NCBI RefSeq assembly: GCF_013403875.1
Contig: NZ_JACBNX010000023.1
Span: forward strand, 1 to 64,000
Origin: Burkholderia guangdongensis
GTDB taxonomy: Bacteria > Pseudomonadota > Gammaproteobacteria > Burkholderiales > Burkholderiaceae
Direction: 5' to 3'
Length of the DNA stretch: 64,000 bases
In this document: piece after piece, positions 61,663 to 64,000 of the stretch
Layout of the letters: every line of letters starts with the position of its first letter
How positions within the stretch are numbered: position 1 is the first letter of the stretch
Translations under genes and position numbers: made by a program
The notes under the pieces: model-generated
Database searches by the model: none
Told to the model about the DNA's origin: nothing
What the model saw: the letters and a program-made list of their open reading frames with translations, nothing else

Positions 61663-61736
61663 GGCGAGCGACCGGAAAGCGACCGACGGCGACCGGAGAG
61701 CGTCGTTGCGCCCCCACGCGCCGACGAGCGCCGCGC

Positions 61737-62918
61737 TCAGCCGAGCGCGGCCTGCATCGCGCGCTCGATATCCGCGCGCAGGTCGGCCTCATCCTCGAGG
61801 CCGATGTAGAAGCGCACCAGCGTGCCGCGATGCGGCCACGCGGCGCGCATCGACGCGACGTCATACGGCATCGCGAGGCTGTGCGCGCCGCCCCAGCTCC
61901 AGCCGATTGCGAACAGCTCGAGCGATTCGACGAAGCGGTCGACCTGCGCGGCGCTGTAGCGCGCGTCGAAGATCACCGAGAACAGCCCGCCCGCGCCGGT
62001 GAAGTCGCGGACGAATTCCGCGTGGCCCGGGCAGTCCGGCAGTTGCGGATGCAGCACCGTCGCGATCTCGGGCCGCGCCTTCAGCCAGTGCGCGAGCGCC
62101 AATGCCGATCGGCTGTGCACATCGAAGCGCGCCTGCATGCTCGGCAGGCTGCGCAGCACGAGCGAGCAGTCGTCCGAGGACACGCCGGTCCCGCTGCGCA
62201 TCCGCGCGAGCTTCAGCTTCGCGTGCAGCACCGCGTCGGCGGTGATCGTCGCGCCCATCAGCACGTCGCTGCCGCCCGACTGGTACTTCGTCAACGCCTG
62301 CACCGAGATGTCGACGCCATGCTCGAACGGCCTGAACGCGAGCCCCGCCGAGTACGTGTTGTCGATCGCGGTGACGATCCCGCGCTGCCGCGCGACCGCG
62401 GTGATCGCGCGCACGTCCGGCACCTCCATCGTCACCGAGCCGGGCGCCTCGAGCCAGATCAGCCGCGTGTTCGGCGCGATCAGATCCGCGATGCCGGCGC
62501 CGACGAGCGGATCGTAGAACCGCACGGTCACGCCGAAGTCGTTGTCGAGCCAGCGGCCGAAATCGGCGTTCGGGCCGTATACGTTGTCCGGAATCAGCAC
62601 GTCGTCGCCGGACGTCACGCAGCCGAAATAGACGTTCGCGATCGCCGCCAGCCCCGACGGCTGCAGCAGCGCGTGCGCGCCGCCCTCGATCGTCGCGAGC
62701 CGCTGCGCGAGCGCGAGCGACGTCGGCGTCGCGTGCAACCCGTAGCGCCACTGACCGTCCTCGCGCCAGTCGAGCTCGCGCATCGTCGCGAGATCGGGGA
62801 ACACGACCGTCGACGCCCGCTCGACGGGCGGCACGAATGAGAGATAGCCGGGTGGAATCGCGTCGTCGTGCTGGACGATGCGGGTTTGCAGCGCGCGCTT
62901 GGAGGATGAGGCTGTCAT
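61737..62918 (-). CDS. metC: Cystathionine beta-lyase
   Basis: A 393-residue PLP-dependent Cys/Met-metabolism enzyme. The PLP-lysine segment is ISVQALTKYQSGGSDVLMGA (about 198-217); DVLIPDNVYGPN and GWSWGGAHSLAMPYD are hallmarks of the proteobacterial MetC branch. It converts cystathionine to homocysteine, pyruvate and ammonia. ATG at 62918 and the length agree with the family. Convergent with serB. Confidence 0.92.
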   Translation of the reverse strand: MTASSSKRALQTRIVQHDDAIPPGYLSFVPPVERASTVVFPDLATMRELDWREDGQWRYGLHATPTSLALAQRLATIEGGAHALLQPSGLAAIANVYFGCVTSGDDVLIPDNVYGPNADFGRWLDNDFGVTVRFYDPLVGAGIADLIAPNTRLIWLEAPGSVTMEVPDVRAITAVARQRGIVTAIDNTYSAGLAFRPFEHGVDISVQALTKYQSGGSDVLMGATITADAVLHAKLKLARMRSGTGVSSDDCSLVLRSLPSMQARFDVHSRSALALAHWLKARPEIATVLHPQLPDCPGHAEFVRDFTGAGGLFSVIFDARYSAAQVDRFVESLELFAIGWSWGGAHSLAMPYDVASMRAAWPHRGTLVRFYIGLEDEADLRADIERAMQAALG

Positions 62919-62927
62919 TGCGAAGAA

Positions 62928-62945
62928 GCCCGGCGCAAGCCGGGC
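62928..62945 (-). terminator. Stem-loop upstream of metC
   Basis: GCCCGGC (62928-62934) pairs with GCCGGGC (62939-62945) over a GCAA loop. It lies between two minus-strand genes and may terminate the upstream secreted-protein transcript; no long T-run. Confidence 0.45.
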
Positions 62946-62966
62946 GAATGGCGAGGGAAAAGGCGG

Positions 62967-63473
62967 TCAAGCATAGCCAAAACGGCCGCCGTCGCGAACC
63001 TGCAGCGCGGAGCGCGACGCGCCGACCGGCTTCAGCACGACCGGCTGCGGATCCGACTCGTCGGCGTTCATCCGGTCCGCGCTCAGGCCGCCCGCGTCGT
63101 CGAAGCGGCCGACCCACACGCCGGTGATGTTCGTGCCGTCGTTGGACTCCTCGATCTCGAGCGTGTCGCCGTCACGGTCGCCCGCGAGCAGCACGACTTC
63201 GCCGGTGTCCTTGAACTGGTACTCGCCGTGCACGCCCGACTCGTCGTCCTTCGGGCCCAGATGCACGACGATCGGCCGGCCGCCGAGCGTGCCTTCGTAG
63301 CGCTGCAGGTGTGCGAACGCGGGATTCGGCTTCAGCGGCTTCGCGGGTGCGTCGTCGTCGGGCGGCATATTCGCCGGCGCCGCCGCGAACGCGCGCGTGG
63401 CGAGCGAGCCCGCCGCGAGCAGACAGGCCGTGACGAATGCGCGCCGCGCGCCCGAATGCCGCCCCGGCTTCAT
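62967..63473 (-). CDS. Small secreted protein
   Basis: A 168-residue exported protein. A signal peptide of Tat-like composition (RRAFVTACLLAAGSLATRAFA) is followed by a mature domain with regularly spaced beta-strand pattern (QRYEGTLGGRPIVVHLGPKDDE, GEYQFKDTGEVVLLAGD) that resembles a small barrel. I do not recognise a named family. The ATG overlaps the upstream kinase stop (ATGA), so they are translationally coupled, an unusual pairing. Confidence 0.65.
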   Translation of the reverse strand: MKPGRHSGARRAFVTACLLAAGSLATRAFAAAPANMPPDDDAPAKPLKPNPAFAHLQRYEGTLGGRPIVVHLGPKDDESGVHGEYQFKDTGEVVLLAGDRDGDTLEIEESNDGTNITGVWVGRFDDAGGLSADRMNADESDPQPVVLKPVGASRSALQVRDGGRFGYA

Positions 63474-64000
63474 GCCGCTCCTCGCATCAGGCGCTCGACC
63501 GCGTCCTTGCGCGGAATCGGCGCGACCGCGCCGTAGCCGAGCGTCGACAGCGCCGCCGCCGCGTTCGAGTAGCGCGCGGCCTCGAACGGATCGTCGCCCG
63601 CGACGATCCGCGCGACGAACGCGCCGCCGAAGCAGTCGCCGGCGCCCGTCGCATCGACGGCCGCCACCGAGAAGCCCGGCACGACGCGCCGCTCGTTCGG
63701 CGTCGCGACGTACGAGCCGTCCTTGCCGAGCTTCAGCGCGACGACCTGCGGGCCGAGCTCGAGCATCGCGTCGACGATCGCATCGCGGTCGTCGGCGCCC
63801 GTGATCGCGGTCACATCGTCCCAGCTCGGCAGGCAGATGTCGGTCTGACGCAGCGCCTCGCGCATTACCGCGCGGGCGCGCGGCAGCGGCCACAGCTTGA
63901 GCCGCAGGTTCGTGTCGAAGCTGACCTTCGCGCCGTGCGCGCGCGCGTGCTCGATCGCGGCGAACGCCGCATCGCACGCGGGCGTGCCGATCGCGAGGCT
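63470..64000 (-). CDS. PfkB-family sugar kinase, 5' end outside window
   Basis: The C-terminal 176 codons of a PfkB kinase. SFDTNLRLKLWPLPRARAV and ICLPSWDDVTAITG are shared with 2-keto-3-deoxygluconate kinases, and AAVDATGAGDCFGGAFVAR is the catalytic anion-hole motif with the general base Asp. The start lies beyond position 64000. It overlaps the following secreted-protein gene by four bases. Confidence 0.88.
   Translation of the reverse strand, partial: SLAIGTPACDAAFAAIEHARAHGAKVSFDTNLRLKLWPLPRARAVMREALRQTDICLPSWDDVTAITGADDRDAIVDAMLELGPQVVALKLGKDGSYVATPNERRVVPGFSVAAVDATGAGDCFGGAFVARIVAGDDPFEAARYSNAAAALSTLGYGAVAPIPRKDAVERLMRGAA

Overview
The base composition (GC-rich, with strong G/C preference at third codon positions), the protein families and several intergenic repeats suggest a Burkholderia chromosome, probably a cepacia-complex-like species and possibly the second replicon. 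I infer the organism from gene content; no rRNA or other phylogenetic marker is present. I see no tRNA, rRNA, CRISPR array, prophage or intact insertion sequence. About 60 protein genes fill the window.

Left part (1-16.0 kb): a phosphonate island. The core is a minus-strand run, phnW-phnA-phnY-phnS-phnT-phnU-phnV, which imports 2-aminoethylphosphonate and converts it through phosphonoacetaldehyde and phosphonoacetate to acetate and phosphate. It ends in a Na/Pi cotransporter-PhoU protein. A recognisable sigma70-type promoter lies in front of phnW. Upstream sit a DMT transporter and a DeoR regulator. Beyond the far end are a convergent dimethylglycine/sarcosine-dehydrogenase-like flavoprotein and its divergent DeoR-GntR regulator pair. 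The two DeoR control regions share a 10-base motif.

16-31 kb: mixed housekeeping and accessory genes. They include an H-NS-like protein behind a perfect inverted repeat, a hydratase-like enzyme, an orphan fimbrial adhesin with an AT-rich promoter, a YbaK deacylase, a cysteine-synthase-like enzyme, an adenosine-specific kinase whose ribosome binding site is supplied by a repeat element, YciI, CorA, an orphan CydX translationally coupled to a P-loop kinase, a saccharopine-dehydrogenase-like enzyme with a striking 17-bp inverted repeat in its promoter region, a COG4705-type membrane protein, a lipoprotein, an OmpR/HK two-component pair, an Lrp regulator and a Spy-like periplasmic protein.

31-42 kb: a YhfC-like membrane protein with a small partner, then a 2-ketogluconate operon (kguE-kguK-kguT-kguD plus the LacI-type repressor ptxS) preceded by a PtxS-like operator palindrome, then a LysR/YeiH divergent pair and a ClC chloride channel.

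42-64 kb: a TetR-controlled tripartite RND efflux operon, a polyamine uptake pair (potF, potG) without permeases, DUF1289, an OmpW porin with an FNR-like site, an aldehyde dehydrogenase, YbiT (ABC-F), an AsmA-family protein, a FetAB-like exporter, a secreted protein, serB behind five tandem 14-bp repeats, a cystathionine beta-lyase, and a lipocalin-sized secreted protein overlapping a PfkB sugar kinase that runs off the right edge.
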